From the NCBI RefSeq assembly GCF_000423285.1, contig NZ_AUHR01000005.1, forward strand, positions 124,001 through 188,000: a stretch of DNA of 64,000 nucleotides. The letters are read 5' to 3'. This stretch comes from Laribacter hongkongensis DSM 14985 (GTDB lineage Bacteria > Pseudomonadota > Gammaproteobacteria > Burkholderiales > Aquaspirillaceae). Below are positions 47,425 through 57,703 of the stretch, piece by piece. Made by a program: the position numbers and the translations under genes. The notes below the pieces were generated by a model, which saw only the letters and a list, made by a program, of their open reading frames with translations, did no database searches and was not told where the DNA came from. Numbering within the stretch: position 1 is the first letter of the stretch; the number at the start of each line of letters is the position of its first letter.

Positions 47425-47472
47425 GGTCGGTCTGGAAAGCGTGGCTGACCAGACCAGCATAGCAAGCCTGCG

Positions 47473-48291
47473 TCAGGCAAACCGCTCCGTCAGCGCCTCA
47501 AGGCCGAATTCGGCCAGGATGGCCTGCTGGCGCTCCCGTGCGTTGCCGCGCGGCTTGCCGGTGTGACGGGCAATGATCAGCTCGTTTTTCATCGAGTGTT
47601 CCCAGCCCACCAGCTCGGTCACGGTGACCGAATAACCGTGTGCTTCCAGTTGCAGGCAGCGCAGCACATTGGTCAGCTGGCTGCCGAACTCGCGGGTATG
47701 GATCGGGTGACGGTAGATTTCTGCCAGCGGCGACTGTGCCAGCCGGCGGGCCTTGTTTTCCCGCAGCTCTGCAGCCACTTCAGCCTGGCAGCAGGGCACC
47801 AGCACGATAAAGCGCGCCTGCTTGTCGAGGGCAAATCGGATGGCGTCATCCGTGGCGGTATTGCAGGCGTGCAGGGCCGTGACGATGTCAAAGTGCTCCG
47901 GCAGTTCGGCCATCCGGCGTGATTCATCTACCGACATGTTGAGGAAATGCATGCGGGTGAAGCCGAGGCGCTCGGCCAGGGCCGCCGTGCGCTCAACCAG
48001 CTCCGGACGGGTTTCGATGCCGTAGATGTGTCCGGCCTCGCGCGCTTTCAGGAAGAGGTCGTACAGGATGAAGCCCAGATACGACTTGCCGGCGCCGTGG
48101 TCGGCCAGCGTCAGGTCATGGCCGGCGTCCAGCACTTCCTGCATCAGCGGTTCGATGAAATTGAAAAGGTGATACACCTGCTTCAGCTTGCGGCGGCTGT
48201 CCTGGTTGAGCTTGCCGTCGCGGGTGAGGATGTGCAGTTCCTTGAGAAGTTCGACCGACTGGCCGGGGCGAAGATCGGGGATGGTGCTCAC
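47473..48291 (-). CDS. SAM-dependent methyltransferase (Methyltransf_32 type)
   Basis: A 272-residue protein. The SAM-binding motif I is LADHGAGKSYLGFILYDLF, motif II IYGIETRPELVERT, and the motifs LHACNTATDDAIRFAL and VLVPCCQAEVA are characteristic of the family that includes RlmL-unrelated, tRNA- or protein-type enzymes of unknown target. The end contains VTVTELVGWEHSMKNELIIA. Substrate unknown. Confidence 0.8.
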   Translation of the reverse strand: MSTIPDLRPGQSVELLKELHILTRDGKLNQDSRRKLKQVYHLFNFIEPLMQEVLDAGHDLTLADHGAGKSYLGFILYDLFLKAREAGHIYGIETRPELVERTAALAERLGFTRMHFLNMSVDESRRMAELPEHFDIVTALHACNTATDDAIRFALDKQARFIVLVPCCQAEVAAELRENKARRLAQSPLAEIYRHPIHTREFGSQLTNVLRCLQLEAHGYSVTVTELVGWEHSMKNELIIARHTGKPRGNARERQQAILAEFGLEALTERFA

Positions 48292-48327
48292 GGGCGGGAC
48301 TCGACGGCAAAAACAGGGCTGCGCATT

Positions 48328-49245
48328 CTACACCTGCGCGACTGTCCCGGCGCAGTCGCCGGCCAGCCGTTCGCGCAGGTGTTCGACCAGTACGCGCACC
48401 CGGGCCGGCAGGTGGCGGCGTGCCGGATAGACGGCGTAAACCTCGGCCTGGCGAACCGGCAACGAGTCAAACAGGAGCCGCAGGGTGCCTTGCTGCAAGT
48501 GTGTTTCCACCAGAAAACGCGGCTGGTAGATGATGCCCATGCCGGTGCAGGCTGCCTGGACCAGTACGTCACCGTTGTTGGCCGTCAGGGGGCCGCTGAC
48601 CGGCACACGGCATTCGCTGCCGTCAGCCAGCCGTAAGCGCCAGTCCGTGCCTTGCGGATACAGGCTGTAGCGCAGGCAGGCATGCTGGCTGAGGTCGGCC
48701 GGCACCTGCGGCGTACCGGCCTGCTCGAGATAGGCCGGGGAAGCACACAGCAGCAGGTCGAAGCGGGCCAGTGGCCGGGCCACGATGCCGTCGGCCAGTG
48801 GCGTGGTGGTGATGCGCAGGGCGAGGTCAAAGCCCTCGTCGATCAGGTCGACCTGCCGGTCGCTGAGTTCCAGCTCCACCTCCAGCTGCGGATAGCGGGC
48901 GGCCAGACCGGCCAGCCAGCCGCCCAGCACCCGCATGCCGAACGAAATCGGTGCGCTCAGGCGCACCCGGCCGCGGATGTCCACGCTTTGCTGCATGGCA
49001 GCCGCATCAGCCTCTTCGAGCTGGGCCAGTACCAGCGCAATGCGGCGGGCGTAATCCTGTCCGGCTTCGGTCAGTGACACCCGGCGGGTCGTGCGCTGAA
49101 ACAGGCGTGTTCCCAGCTGTTGCTCCAGCGCGTGTACATGCTTGCTGGCCATGGCGGCCGACAGGCCCAGACGTTCGGCGGCGGCACTGAAGCTGCCGGT
49201 TTCGCCGATGGTCTGGAACACACGCAACGATGTCAGCCGGTCCAT
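48328..49245 (-). CDS. LysR-family transcriptional regulator
   Basis: A 305-residue regulator. The winged helix-turn-helix occupies residues 1-60 (LRVFQTIGETGSFSAAAERLGLSAAMASKHVHALEQQLG), followed by the periplasmic-binding-like effector domain. It resembles the CrgA/DsdC-like group often found next to oxidoreductases or DoxX. Divergent from doxX with 116 bp between them, so it probably controls that gene from the shared region. Confidence 0.93.
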   Translation of the reverse strand: MDRLTSLRVFQTIGETGSFSAAAERLGLSAAMASKHVHALEQQLGTRLFQRTTRRVSLTEAGQDYARRIALVLAQLEEADAAAMQQSVDIRGRVRLSAPISFGMRVLGGWLAGLAARYPQLEVELELSDRQVDLIDEGFDLALRITTTPLADGIVARPLARFDLLLCASPAYLEQAGTPQVPADLSQHACLRYSLYPQGTDWRLRLADGSECRVPVSGPLTANNGDVLVQAACTGMGIIYQPRFLVETHLQQGTLRLLFDSLPVRQAEVYAVYPARRHLPARVRVLVEHLRERLAGDCAGTVAQV

Positions 49246-49267
49246 GATTGTTTCCTGTGGGTTGATA

Positions 49268-49281
49268 ATCCTTGTAAGGAT
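49268..49281. promoter_or_regulatory. Candidate LysR operator
   Basis: The palindrome ATCCTT-GT-AAGGAT between the divergent LysR and doxX genes. Perfect six-base arms around two bases fit a LysR-type recognition site, though I have no comparison with homologous regions. Confidence 0.5.
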
Positions 49282-49361
49282 GACGTGTTTATCTGCTGGC
49301 CGGCAAGCGCTGTAATGACGTCATGGCGACATCGGGTTCGCACTGCACTGGAGACCAACAC

Positions 49362-49787
49362 ATGACTGACAACCAAACTGACAACCGGCTGATCCCCGCA
49401 GCAGCCCTGCTGCTGCGTCTGGCACTGGGTGCCATGTTTCTGGCCCACGGCCTGACCAAACTGCTGGTCTTTACCCCGGCCGGTACGGCCGGCTATTTCG
49501 AATCACTGGGTTTGCCGGGGGCACTGGGCTACCTGACCATGGTGGCCGAAACCGCCGGTGGCGTACTGCTGCTGACCGGCGTGGCAACCCGCTGGGTGTC
49601 GCTGGCTCTGGTGCCGGTCCTGCTGGGAGCGGCGGTATTCGGGCATGGCGGCAATGGCTGGATGTTCAGCAATGCCGGTGGCGGCTGGGAGTATCCGGTG
49701 TTCCTGGCCGTGGCGGCACTGGTGCAGGCCTTGCTGGGGAACGGTGCCCTGGCCTTGCGCTGGAACCGGGCGGTCGCACACCACTAG
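49362..49787 (+). CDS. DoxX-family membrane protein
   Basis: A 141-residue protein with four membrane helices: AALLLRLALGAMFLAHGLTKLLVF, LGYLTMVAETAGGVLLLTG, VSLALVPVLLGAAVFGHGG and VFLAVAALVQALLGNGALAL. It fits the DoxX/YphA group. The ATG at 49362 is chosen over an in-frame one 39 bp upstream. Such proteins are linked to redox stress, but no partner enzyme is seen beyond the dioxygenase downstream. Confidence 0.85.
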   Translation: MTDNQTDNRLIPAAALLLRLALGAMFLAHGLTKLLVFTPAGTAGYFESLGLPGALGYLTMVAETAGGVLLLTGVATRWVSLALVPVLLGAAVFGHGGNGWMFSNAGGGWEYPVFLAVAALVQALLGNGALALRWNRAVAHH

Positions 49788-50024
49788 AAAACGGATGCCG
49801 GGAATCGCCCGGCATCCGGAGGCTGGCTACGCTGGATTGCGGCCAGTGCGTGCCGGGAGCCCGAGGATCCTCGGGTTCCCGGCCCTGCCGGCAGGCTACG
49901 GCATGCCGGATCTGCCGGCCTGTCGATCATCATGCCGGGAGCTGGCACCGCTGCCGGTTGTTTTGGGACACCTGGCCCGGCGGGTCAAGGGACGGGTTGC
50001 CACCTGCCTGCAAAGGAGAATCTG

Positions 50025-50807
50025 ATGAGTTTGCCTGCCCTGTTTATCTCGCACGGGGGGCCGGATGTGCTGATCAGCGGCTCGCCCGCCCCAGAAGCCT
50101 GGCGTACGCTGGCCCGCCAGTTGCCCTTGCCGCGCGCGATCCTGGTGATGTCGGCCCATCATCTGGCCTCCCGCCCACAGCTAGGGTCGGCCGGCCACTG
50201 GCGCACCGTGCATGATTTTGGCGGATTTCCGGCCGAACTCTACCGCTTGCAGTATCCGGCCACCTCAGGCGAGGGTCTGGCTGACGAGGTGGGGGCGGCA
50301 CTGACCGCTGCGGGGATCGCTTGGCTGCCGGACCCGGAGGACGGGCTGGACCACGGCGCCTGGGTGCCGCTGCTGGCCATGTATCCGCAGGCCCGGGTGC
50401 CGGTTGTCACGCTGGCTACCTTGCCGCAGCAGGATGCCCGCACCCATTACCGGCTCGGGCAGGCGGTGGCCGGGCTGCGCGATGCCGGCTGGCTGGTGCT
50501 GGGTTCCGGCAGCCTGACCCATAACCTGTATGCACTGGGGCATCCCGGCATGCCGCCGCAGCCGTGGGCGCAGGCGTTTGCCGACTGGATGGCCGAACAG
50601 CTGGCCGCCGGGGAGGTGGAAGCCCTGCTGGACTGGCAGCATCAGGCGCCGTTTGCCCGTGAAAACCATCCGACTGACGAGCATCTGCTGCCGCTGTTCT
50701 TTGCCTTGGGAGCCGGCGGCGGGGCAGTCGGGCAGGCACTGCACCGGGGCATCGAATACGCGGCCATCGCCATGGATGCCTGGCAGTTCGGCGGAATCCG
50801 GGCATGA
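50025..50807 (+). CDS. ygiD: Extradiol dioxygenase YgiD (LigB domain)
   Basis: A 260-residue class III extradiol ring-cleavage enzyme of the DODA/YgiD type. The metal ligands are expected at His10 (FISHGGPDVL), the His pair in VMSAHHLAS and the later HNLY. The central DDGLDHGAWVPLLAMYP-like stretch (EDGLDHGAWVPLL) is the family hallmark. AAAGGAGAA precedes the ATG. It cleaves DOPA-like catechols. Next gene to doxX but 238 bp away. Confidence 0.88.
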   Translation: MSLPALFISHGGPDVLISGSPAPEAWRTLARQLPLPRAILVMSAHHLASRPQLGSAGHWRTVHDFGGFPAELYRLQYPATSGEGLADEVGAALTAAGIAWLPDPEDGLDHGAWVPLLAMYPQARVPVVTLATLPQQDARTHYRLGQAVAGLRDAGWLVLGSGSLTHNLYALGHPGMPPQPWAQAFADWMAEQLAAGEVEALLDWQHQAPFARENHPTDEHLLPLFFALGAGGGAVGQALHRGIEYAAIAMDAWQFGGIRA

Positions 50808-50833
50808 AAAAACCCGCCGGGACAACCGGCGGG
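50807..50833 (-). terminator. Terminator of ettA overlapping the ygiD stop
   Basis: An 8-bp stem CCCGCCGG/CCGGCGGG (50813-50820, 50826-50833) with a six-T run on the minus strand. It begins in the stop codon of the converging ygiD gene. Confidence 0.8.
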
Positions 50834-50941
50834 CTGGATGCGGAAGCAAGGGGAGGGTGCTACTGCCTGATGTCGCCCGGCCCGCAACACGACGGGCGGG
50901 CAGGACATAGATAGAGAGAGCGCCTCCCTTGCCGGCCGGGA

Positions 50942-52609
<1,668 letters not shown>

Positions 52610-52637
52610 TACATTACCTACCTGTTAAATCAAAGAG

Positions 52638-53102
52638 TTAAAGCGGTTGTTTGTTGCTCTGTCCAGTAATTCTGTTCGCGGACCCGACGGGAATTGCACG
52701 ATCACGCAGATAACGGCGGGTCATCTCCGGATCGCTATGGCCGGGCAGGGCGGCGGGGTCGAAGCCTTGCCGTTTTGCTCCGGTTCCTGCCATGGTGCGC
52801 AAAGCACGTAGCTGGGCATCGTTGATACCAGCCCGCTTGCATGCGCCAGTCCGCTGCGGCTGCAAAGTGGTGATTTTAAGTGGTTTGCCGCCTCTCTGGC
52901 TAAATAGCGTCACCATGGGTACGCCATGAGACCCGATCTTCTGCGTGCGGTCGACGATGGCGCGCAGTTCATCGCTCCACGAGACGACGGGCCTGTTGCC
53001 GGTTTTTTGCTGCTTGAACCAGATGCCCTGCCCGGTAATCTGGTAGTTGCGCATGTTCACGATGTCGCCAACCCGCTGGCCAGTCTGCCTGCATGGGTCC
53101 AT
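52638..53102 (-). pseudogene. Tyrosine recombinase C-terminal fragment
   Basis: The catalytic half of a phage-type integrase. The first catalytic Arg is in QTGQRVGDI, the beta-hairpin Lys in KQQKTGNRP, and the end LPGHSDPEMTRRYLRDR holds the conserved Gly-His and the nucleophile Tyr. The His-x-x-Arg box is altered (NDAQLRAL in place of an HDLRA-type motif). The N-terminal half is missing: the frame runs into the relic CRISPR repeats at about 53113. It is probably nonfunctional. Confidence 0.8.
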
Positions 53103-53112
53103 GACGCGCTGA

Positions 53113-53323
53113 AGGCGTGGAGGGCGGGTGGAGGTGTTTCTCCGTACACGCTCACCAGCGATGCAGGTGTTGAATCTTCCTCACGTCTGCAGGGGTGTTT
53201 CCGTGCAGCGGAGCTGCTGCGGCAAGGCGCGGAAGTCTTTCCCATGCCTGCGGGAGTGTTTCCCTCATGGCCCCTGCGCGATGGCGCGCCAACATGGCTT
53301 CTCCGCCTCCGTGCTCGCGACAG
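53113..53323 (+). CRISPR. Decayed CRISPR array, type I-E-like repeats
   Basis: GTGTTTC occurs at 53134, 53195 and 53256, exactly 61 bp apart. The 28-nt units ending there are 53113-53140 (only the 3' half recognisable), 53174-53201 (starts ATCTTCCTCACG) and 53235-53262 (starts GTCTTTCCCATG). The last two agree at 21 of 28 positions and all seven differences are transitions. They resemble the GTCTTCCCC...GGGGTGTTTC class of I-E repeats. Intervening stretches are 33 nt, spacer length. A weaker fourth unit fits 53296-53323. No cas genes are nearby. It directly adjoins the integrase fragment. Confidence 0.65.
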
Positions 53324-53472
53324 GATCGAGCGTGGGCGGCAGGGTGACAACGAATTCAGGTCGCACGGTTCGCTGGACGGCGAGGTCTGCCAAAACGCCC
53401 GGCAGTTCGGGTTGCCGTGGCAGGCCGGGCGCCTACGCTCAAAGTATTTCATGCCCGTCCGGAAAGCCTGCC

Positions 53473-54753
53473 ATGCCCTCCCGTCCGACTGTCCCTGTGC
53501 GCCTGATGCTGTGGCTGGTCGTGGCGTGGCCACTGGCGTATGTGCTGATGCAGACGCTGGCTTTTGTACAGCCGCCGCTGGCGCTGTTTGACGTGCCGCT
53601 GGGGGTGGGGTTGTCGGCCCTGCTGCTGGCGCGCGGACGGGAACGGGGCTGGGTGACGATGCTGGTCTGGCTTCTGGCGGCGGTTTTTCACGCATGGTCC
53701 GGGACCGGGGGCTGGACATCGATCTTGCTGGCGGCAGCAGAAACCGGTTTGCTGGCACTGGCTGCATGGCTGTTGACTCCGGGAGGGTGCATTTTCCGGC
53801 TGTCGACGCCGCTGGCGGCAGTGCGTTTTCTGGCGGTGCTGGTGCCGCTCGTGCTGTTGCTGGCACTGGCGCGCCTGCTAGCCGGGCCGGTGCTGTTGCC
53901 GTGGTGGCCGGAACTGCTGCTGTCCCTGGCTGACGGGATGTTGCTGGTGGTGCCGGTGTTGTTGCATGCACTGGGCAGCCGCGACTGGCTGAGTGCTGCC
54001 GATCCGCCGTTCCGGCATCTGGCCGGGATGGTTTGCCTGGGGCTGATGACGCTGGTGCTGGCTCTGGTGTTTGGCGAAGCGCGCTTTGGCGTGGCCGGCT
54101 GGGGCATGCAGCCACTGGTCTGGCTGCCGCTGGTGTTGCTGGCGCTGACAGTGATGTACTGGCCCGGCCCTGGCAGCAGTCTGGCCGTTTTCTGGCTGGC
54201 ATTGCTCTCCGGCCTTGCTACCGTGGCCGGCATGGGACCGTTTGCCCGCATGGCATTGGCGATGCCGCTTTCCGTGCTGAACGTGCAGTTTTATGTGGCC
54301 GGGGCAGCGGTGCTGGTGCTGGCGCTTGGTGCGTTCGGACTGGAGTGGCGACAGCGGGTATGGCGCGGGCTGGAATGGCGCCGGCGCTGTCTCTGGGGGC
54401 TGGAGCAGCTGGGCGTGGTGGCGTTTGAGTTCGAGCCGGGACACGCACACTGGCGCTGGCAGGGTGACACGGAACGGATACTGGAAGAGGGGGCGGGAGC
54501 GCTGGCTGACCGCCGGCATGTTCTGGCGCATGTGCCGGCCGGGCAGAGGCAGGCGCTGGACGAAGCATTGACAGCGGCTTCGATGGGCGATGCCGGTCAT
54601 GTGCAGGTGTGGGACTGGCATGACCGCAATGGTGCCGTCCGGCCGGTACGCTGGCGGCTGGCGGTAGAGTGGGATGACAGCGGCGAAGTGTGTCTGGTGC
54701 GCGGATTGCTGGAGCCGCTGGCAGCAGCATCCGGTGATACGGTGGTGGTGTGA
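53473..54753 (+). CDS. Membrane sensor (MASE1-like) with PAS-like tail
   Basis: A 426-residue protein: about eight membrane helices in residues 5-300 (LMLWLVVAWPLAYVLMQTLAF; LLLALARLLAGPVLLPWWPELLL; GMVCLGLMTLVLALVFGEA) resembling MASE1 sensory domains. A soluble C-terminal part of about 110 residues follows (FEFEPGHAHWRWQGDTERIL; VWDWHDRNGAVRPVRWRLAV), which looks like a PAS domain. No kinase, GGDEF or EAL domain follows, unlike normal MASE1 proteins. An in-frame opening upstream is rejected because it covers the relic repeats. Confidence 0.7.
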   Translation: MPSRPTVPVRLMLWLVVAWPLAYVLMQTLAFVQPPLALFDVPLGVGLSALLLARGRERGWVTMLVWLLAAVFHAWSGTGGWTSILLAAAETGLLALAAWLLTPGGCIFRLSTPLAAVRFLAVLVPLVLLLALARLLAGPVLLPWWPELLLSLADGMLLVVPVLLHALGSRDWLSAADPPFRHLAGMVCLGLMTLVLALVFGEARFGVAGWGMQPLVWLPLVLLALTVMYWPGPGSSLAVFWLALLSGLATVAGMGPFARMALAMPLSVLNVQFYVAGAAVLVLALGAFGLEWRQRVWRGLEWRRRCLWGLEQLGVVAFEFEPGHAHWRWQGDTERILEEGAGALADRRHVLAHVPAGQRQALDEALTAASMGDAGHVQVWDWHDRNGAVRPVRWRLAVEWDDSGEVCLVRGLLEPLAAASGDTVVV

Positions 54754-55173
54754 TGCTGAGGGAGCGGTGGGTTCGCCGGGCTGCACTGCCCGGATGGGCG
54801 AATACGGTGTGATGGCTGGAAATCCGGGCTGTCAGCCAGGTGTCCGGTGATGGCTGGCCTTCACGCTGGCCGGCATCGGGCACAGTGGACCGCTTTCAAT
54901 GCGGCCCTTTTGGCGCGGAACGGGAGGCGGGCTTGCGGGTGTGCATCCGGGGTGGCAGATGCCCGGTGGCCTTGCCCGGAATGACGGTAGCGGGGATGCG
55001 GTTGCCGGTATTTAAAAAGATGTTCTTGTCGTTTGCGGACGATGAGGCATTCAGGAATGCCGGTCATCCGGTCCTGGCTGCGGGCCGCCCGGCCGGGGCC
55101 GAAGCACGCAGGCAAGGATCGGCAATGCAGCACGGACGGTCTGCGGAGGCATGGCTGCCTCCGCAGGGGGCTG
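54754..55173. other. Gene-poor gap between the sensor and selD
   Basis: 420 bp without a convincing gene. Openings exist on both strands (for example 54840-55187) but overlap each other and lack protein-like character. An 11-bp perfect hairpin (CTGCGGAGGCA, 55141-55151, with 55156-55166) lies just past the selD stop but has no T run; it may act in termination of selD. Confidence 0.4.
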
Positions 55174-56214
55174 TCAGCGAACGATGATTTCGGCGTCACC
55201 TGCCGTCAGGCTGCCGATTTCGCAGGCATAGTCAAAACCGGCCGCGTGGAAGCGGGCCAGCACGTCGTCGACGGCTTCCGGGGCGACGGCTGCCAGAAGG
55301 CCGCCGCTGGTTTGCGGATCGGTCAGAAGGCGCTGTTGCCAGTCCGGGATGTCGGTGGCAAACCTGATGCCGTGGCCAAAACTGGCCCGGTTGCGCTCGA
55401 TGGCTCCGGGACCGATCAGCTGGCGGGCGTAAGGCTCGGCTTCGCGGATGACCGGGATGCGTGCCATGTCGACATGGGCAGTCAGGCCGGCACCCCGGCA
55501 GACTTCCAGCAGGTGGCCTGCGAGGCCGAAGCCGGTGACATCGGTCAGGGCGTGCACGCTGGCCAGCGGTGCCAGTTCGCTGCCGACCACGTTGGGTAGC
55601 GTGGTGCTGGCGATCATGGCGGCGTAGCCGGCTTCGTCGAGCAGGCCTTTTTTCATGGCCTGCGCGAGGATGCCGACACCCAGGCCTTTGCCGAGGATCA
55701 GGCGGTCACCCGGCCGGGCACCGGCATTGGTCTTGATCTGGTCCGGATGGACGACACCGATGCCGACCAGCCCGTAGATCGGTTCCGGGCTGTCGATCGA
55801 GTGTCCGCCAGCCACCGGAATGCCGGCCGCTGCACAGACGGCCTGGCCGCCTTCCAGAATCTGCCGGATGGTGTCGGGGGTCAGGACGTTGACCGGCATG
55901 CCGACGATGGCGAGTGCAAACAGCGGTTTGCCGCCCATGGCGTAGATGTCGGACAGTGCATTGGTGGCGGCGATGCGGCCAAAGTCGAACGGATCATCGA
56001 CAATCGGCATGAAGAAATCAGTGGTGGCGACGATGGCCTGCTCGTCGTTGAGGCGGTAGACCGCGGCATCATCGGCGGTGTCGATGCCGACCAGCAGGTC
56101 GGGCACCGGCAGCACGGGCCGGATGCCGGCGAGGATCTTTTCCAGCACGGACGGCGCAATTTTGCAGCCGCAGCCGCCACCGTGAGACAATTGGGTCAGC
56201 TTAACTTCCGTCAT
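55174..56214 (-). CDS. selD: Selenide, water dikinase SelD
   Basis: Makes selenophosphate from selenide and ATP. It has 346 residues from the ATG at 56214 (an adjacent ATG one codon upstream is equally possible). The catalytic loop LSHGGGCGCK has Cys (not Sec) at C15 and the essential K18. ATP and metal sites follow (GIDTADDAAVYRL; IAATNALSDIYAMGG; AGGHSIDSPEPIYGL). It diverges from selU with overlapping control sequences of only 14 bp between the start codons. Confidence 0.96.
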   Translation of the reverse strand: MTEVKLTQLSHGGGCGCKIAPSVLEKILAGIRPVLPVPDLLVGIDTADDAAVYRLNDEQAIVATTDFFMPIVDDPFDFGRIAATNALSDIYAMGGKPLFALAIVGMPVNVLTPDTIRQILEGGQAVCAAAGIPVAGGHSIDSPEPIYGLVGIGVVHPDQIKTNAGARPGDRLILGKGLGVGILAQAMKKGLLDEAGYAAMIASTTLPNVVGSELAPLASVHALTDVTGFGLAGHLLEVCRGAGLTAHVDMARIPVIREAEPYARQLIGPGAIERNRASFGHGIRFATDIPDWQQRLLTDPQTSGGLLAAVAPEAVDDVLARFHAAGFDYACEIGSLTAGDAEIIVR

Positions 56215-56228
56215 CATCAAGTGCGTCC

Positions 56229-57266
56229 ATGCGTTTTTTTCCGCCCGCGAACATAGCACAGCTCGCAGATTTCGATGAAATCGTCGATGTGCGTACACCG
56301 GCCGAGTTTGCCGAGGATCATGTCCCCGGTGCCATCAACTGCCCGGTCCTGTCTGACGAGGAGCGGGTGACCGTCGGAACGCTTTACAAGCAGGTATCGC
56401 CGTTCGAGGCCCGCCGGGTAGGGGCGGCGCTGGTGGCGCGCAACATTGCCGGGCATCTGGAAACCGGGCTGGCTGACCGGCCCAAAGGCTGGCGGCCGCT
56501 GGTGTACTGCTGGCGTGGCGGACAGCGTTCCGGCTCGATGACCCTGATCCTGCAACAGATCGGCTGGGGCGCGCGGCAGCTGGAAGGTGGCTACAAGCAG
56601 TACCGGCATCTGGTGCTGGAGGAGTTGCAGACGCTGCCCGGACGGTTTGACTATCGCGTGGTGTGCGGCCCGACCGGCTCGGGCAAGACACGGCTGCTGA
56701 CCGCCCTGCGGACCCAGGGGCGGCAGGTGCTGGATCTGGAGGCGCTGGCCAACCATCGCGGTTCGGTCTTGGGGCGGGTACCCGGTGAGGGGCAGCCCAC
56801 GCAAAAAGGCTTTGACAGCGCCCTGCGTGCCGCCTTGCTGGCGCTTGATCCGCAAGAGCCGGTGTTTGTCGAGGCAGAATCCAAGCGCATCGGCTTTGTT
56901 TCCCTGCCGGACGCGCTGGTGACGTCCATGCGGGCGGCCAGGTGCATTTATGTCGATGTTCCGTTTGCCGAGCGGGTGCGTTACCTCCTGGAAGACTACG
57001 ACTTTTTCGTGCATTCACCCGCCATGCTGGTGCAGCAGCTGGGTTATCTGCGCGAACTGTACGGCCGCAAAAAACTGGCCGAATGGCAGGCGTGGACCGA
57101 AGCCGGTGATTTTTACCGGCTGGTGGAAGACCTGCTGGCCAATCACTACGATCCCCTGTATTTCCGTTCGATGGGCAAGCATTTCGAACACCTGGCCGAA
57201 GCGCAGAGACTGGACATAGGCAGCCTCGACTCCCAGGAGCTGGAACGGCAGGCACGGCTGCTGTAA
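56229..57266 (+). CDS. selU: tRNA 2-selenouridine synthase SelU (MnmH/YbbB)
   Basis: Replaces sulfur by selenium at the wobble uridine of tRNA-Lys, Glu and Gln, using selenophosphate from SelD. It has 345 residues. A rhodanese domain occupies about 1-125, with active-site C94 (LVYCWRGGQRSGS). A P-loop domain follows with GPTGSGKT at 147-154 and VFVEAESKRIG as Walker B-like motif. It is divergently paired with selD; no selA or selB is in this window. Confidence 0.96.
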   Translation: MRFFPPANIAQLADFDEIVDVRTPAEFAEDHVPGAINCPVLSDEERVTVGTLYKQVSPFEARRVGAALVARNIAGHLETGLADRPKGWRPLVYCWRGGQRSGSMTLILQQIGWGARQLEGGYKQYRHLVLEELQTLPGRFDYRVVCGPTGSGKTRLLTALRTQGRQVLDLEALANHRGSVLGRVPGEGQPTQKGFDSALRAALLALDPQEPVFVEAESKRIGFVSLPDALVTSMRAARCIYVDVPFAERVRYLLEDYDFFVHSPAMLVQQLGYLRELYGRKKLAEWQAWTEAGDFYRLVEDLLANHYDPLYFRSMGKHFEHLAEAQRLDIGSLDSQELERQARLL

Positions 57267-57379
57267 GGCTGGCGGGTTGACCCCGGCCGGCAGGACGGGG
57301 GTTGTCCGCCGCACAGGGGACAGCCCGGGAAGCCATGCCCGGACCGACGGGCCGGCAGCCTGCCGAAGCGGAGCGTGAT

Positions 57380-57406
57380 GCAAACTCCGGCGGAGTCCGG
57401 ATTTGC
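57380..57406 (+). other. Hairpin after selU
   Basis: GCAAACTCCGG (57380-57390) pairs with CCGGATTTGC (57397-57406), a 10-bp stem with one bulge, 114 bp past selU. There is no T run. Confidence 0.35.
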
Positions 57407-57489
57407 AGTGCGGAGGAGTGAACGGATGTCTGCGGTACTGCAAAGGCCTTCTGTATTAGCAAAAAACTATTTACTCAATAATCAGGCAC

Positions 57490-57658
57490 TATTACCATGT
57501 GCCCTGTCGTGCCAGCCGTAGGGCAGACAGCAGGACCCTCGGTCTCCTGTGGCTAAACCCCGCTACCGGTGCGGGCTACGGTAACCGGTCATGGCTTGTT
57601 GATGTGTTTTCCTTTTTTCAAAAAGGCATGTTCCCGTCCGCGCAGGGCGGGAATTTTT
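57490..57658 (+). ncRNA. Candidate small RNA, speculative
   Basis: The 437-bp gap after selU holds an AT-rich block (57451-57485, with TTAGCA and TAATCA at 17-bp spacing as weak promoter boxes), then GC-rich sequence with a stem CCCGC/GCGGG around 57560-57575, and ends in an intrinsic terminator on the plus strand. The next plus-strand gene is 3 kb away and no protein-like frame lies between, so the terminator has no obvious gene to serve. The combination suggests a transcript of about 165 nt. Confidence 0.22.
57631..57658 (+). terminator. Orphan intrinsic terminator
   Basis: A 9-bp stem with one G-U pair (TTCCCGTCC with GGGCGGGAA), five-base loop and TTTTT. Plus-strand orientation; no gene ends here. 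Confidence 0.75.
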
Positions 57659-57703
57659 CATGTCCGCCATTCCGTTGGCAGACCGCTTCTGGCCCGGTGT
57701 ACC

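Noticed and set aside
53357-53384. Fifth unit of the relic CRISPR array
   Set aside because: At the next 61-bp step the sequence no longer resembles the repeat, so the array is taken to end at or before 53323.
53128-53472. N-terminal extension of the MASE1-like protein
   Set aside because: The in-frame opening runs through the relic repeats, is rich in Cys, Ser and Arg, and lacks a ribosome site; the ATG at 53473 gives a proper first membrane helix.
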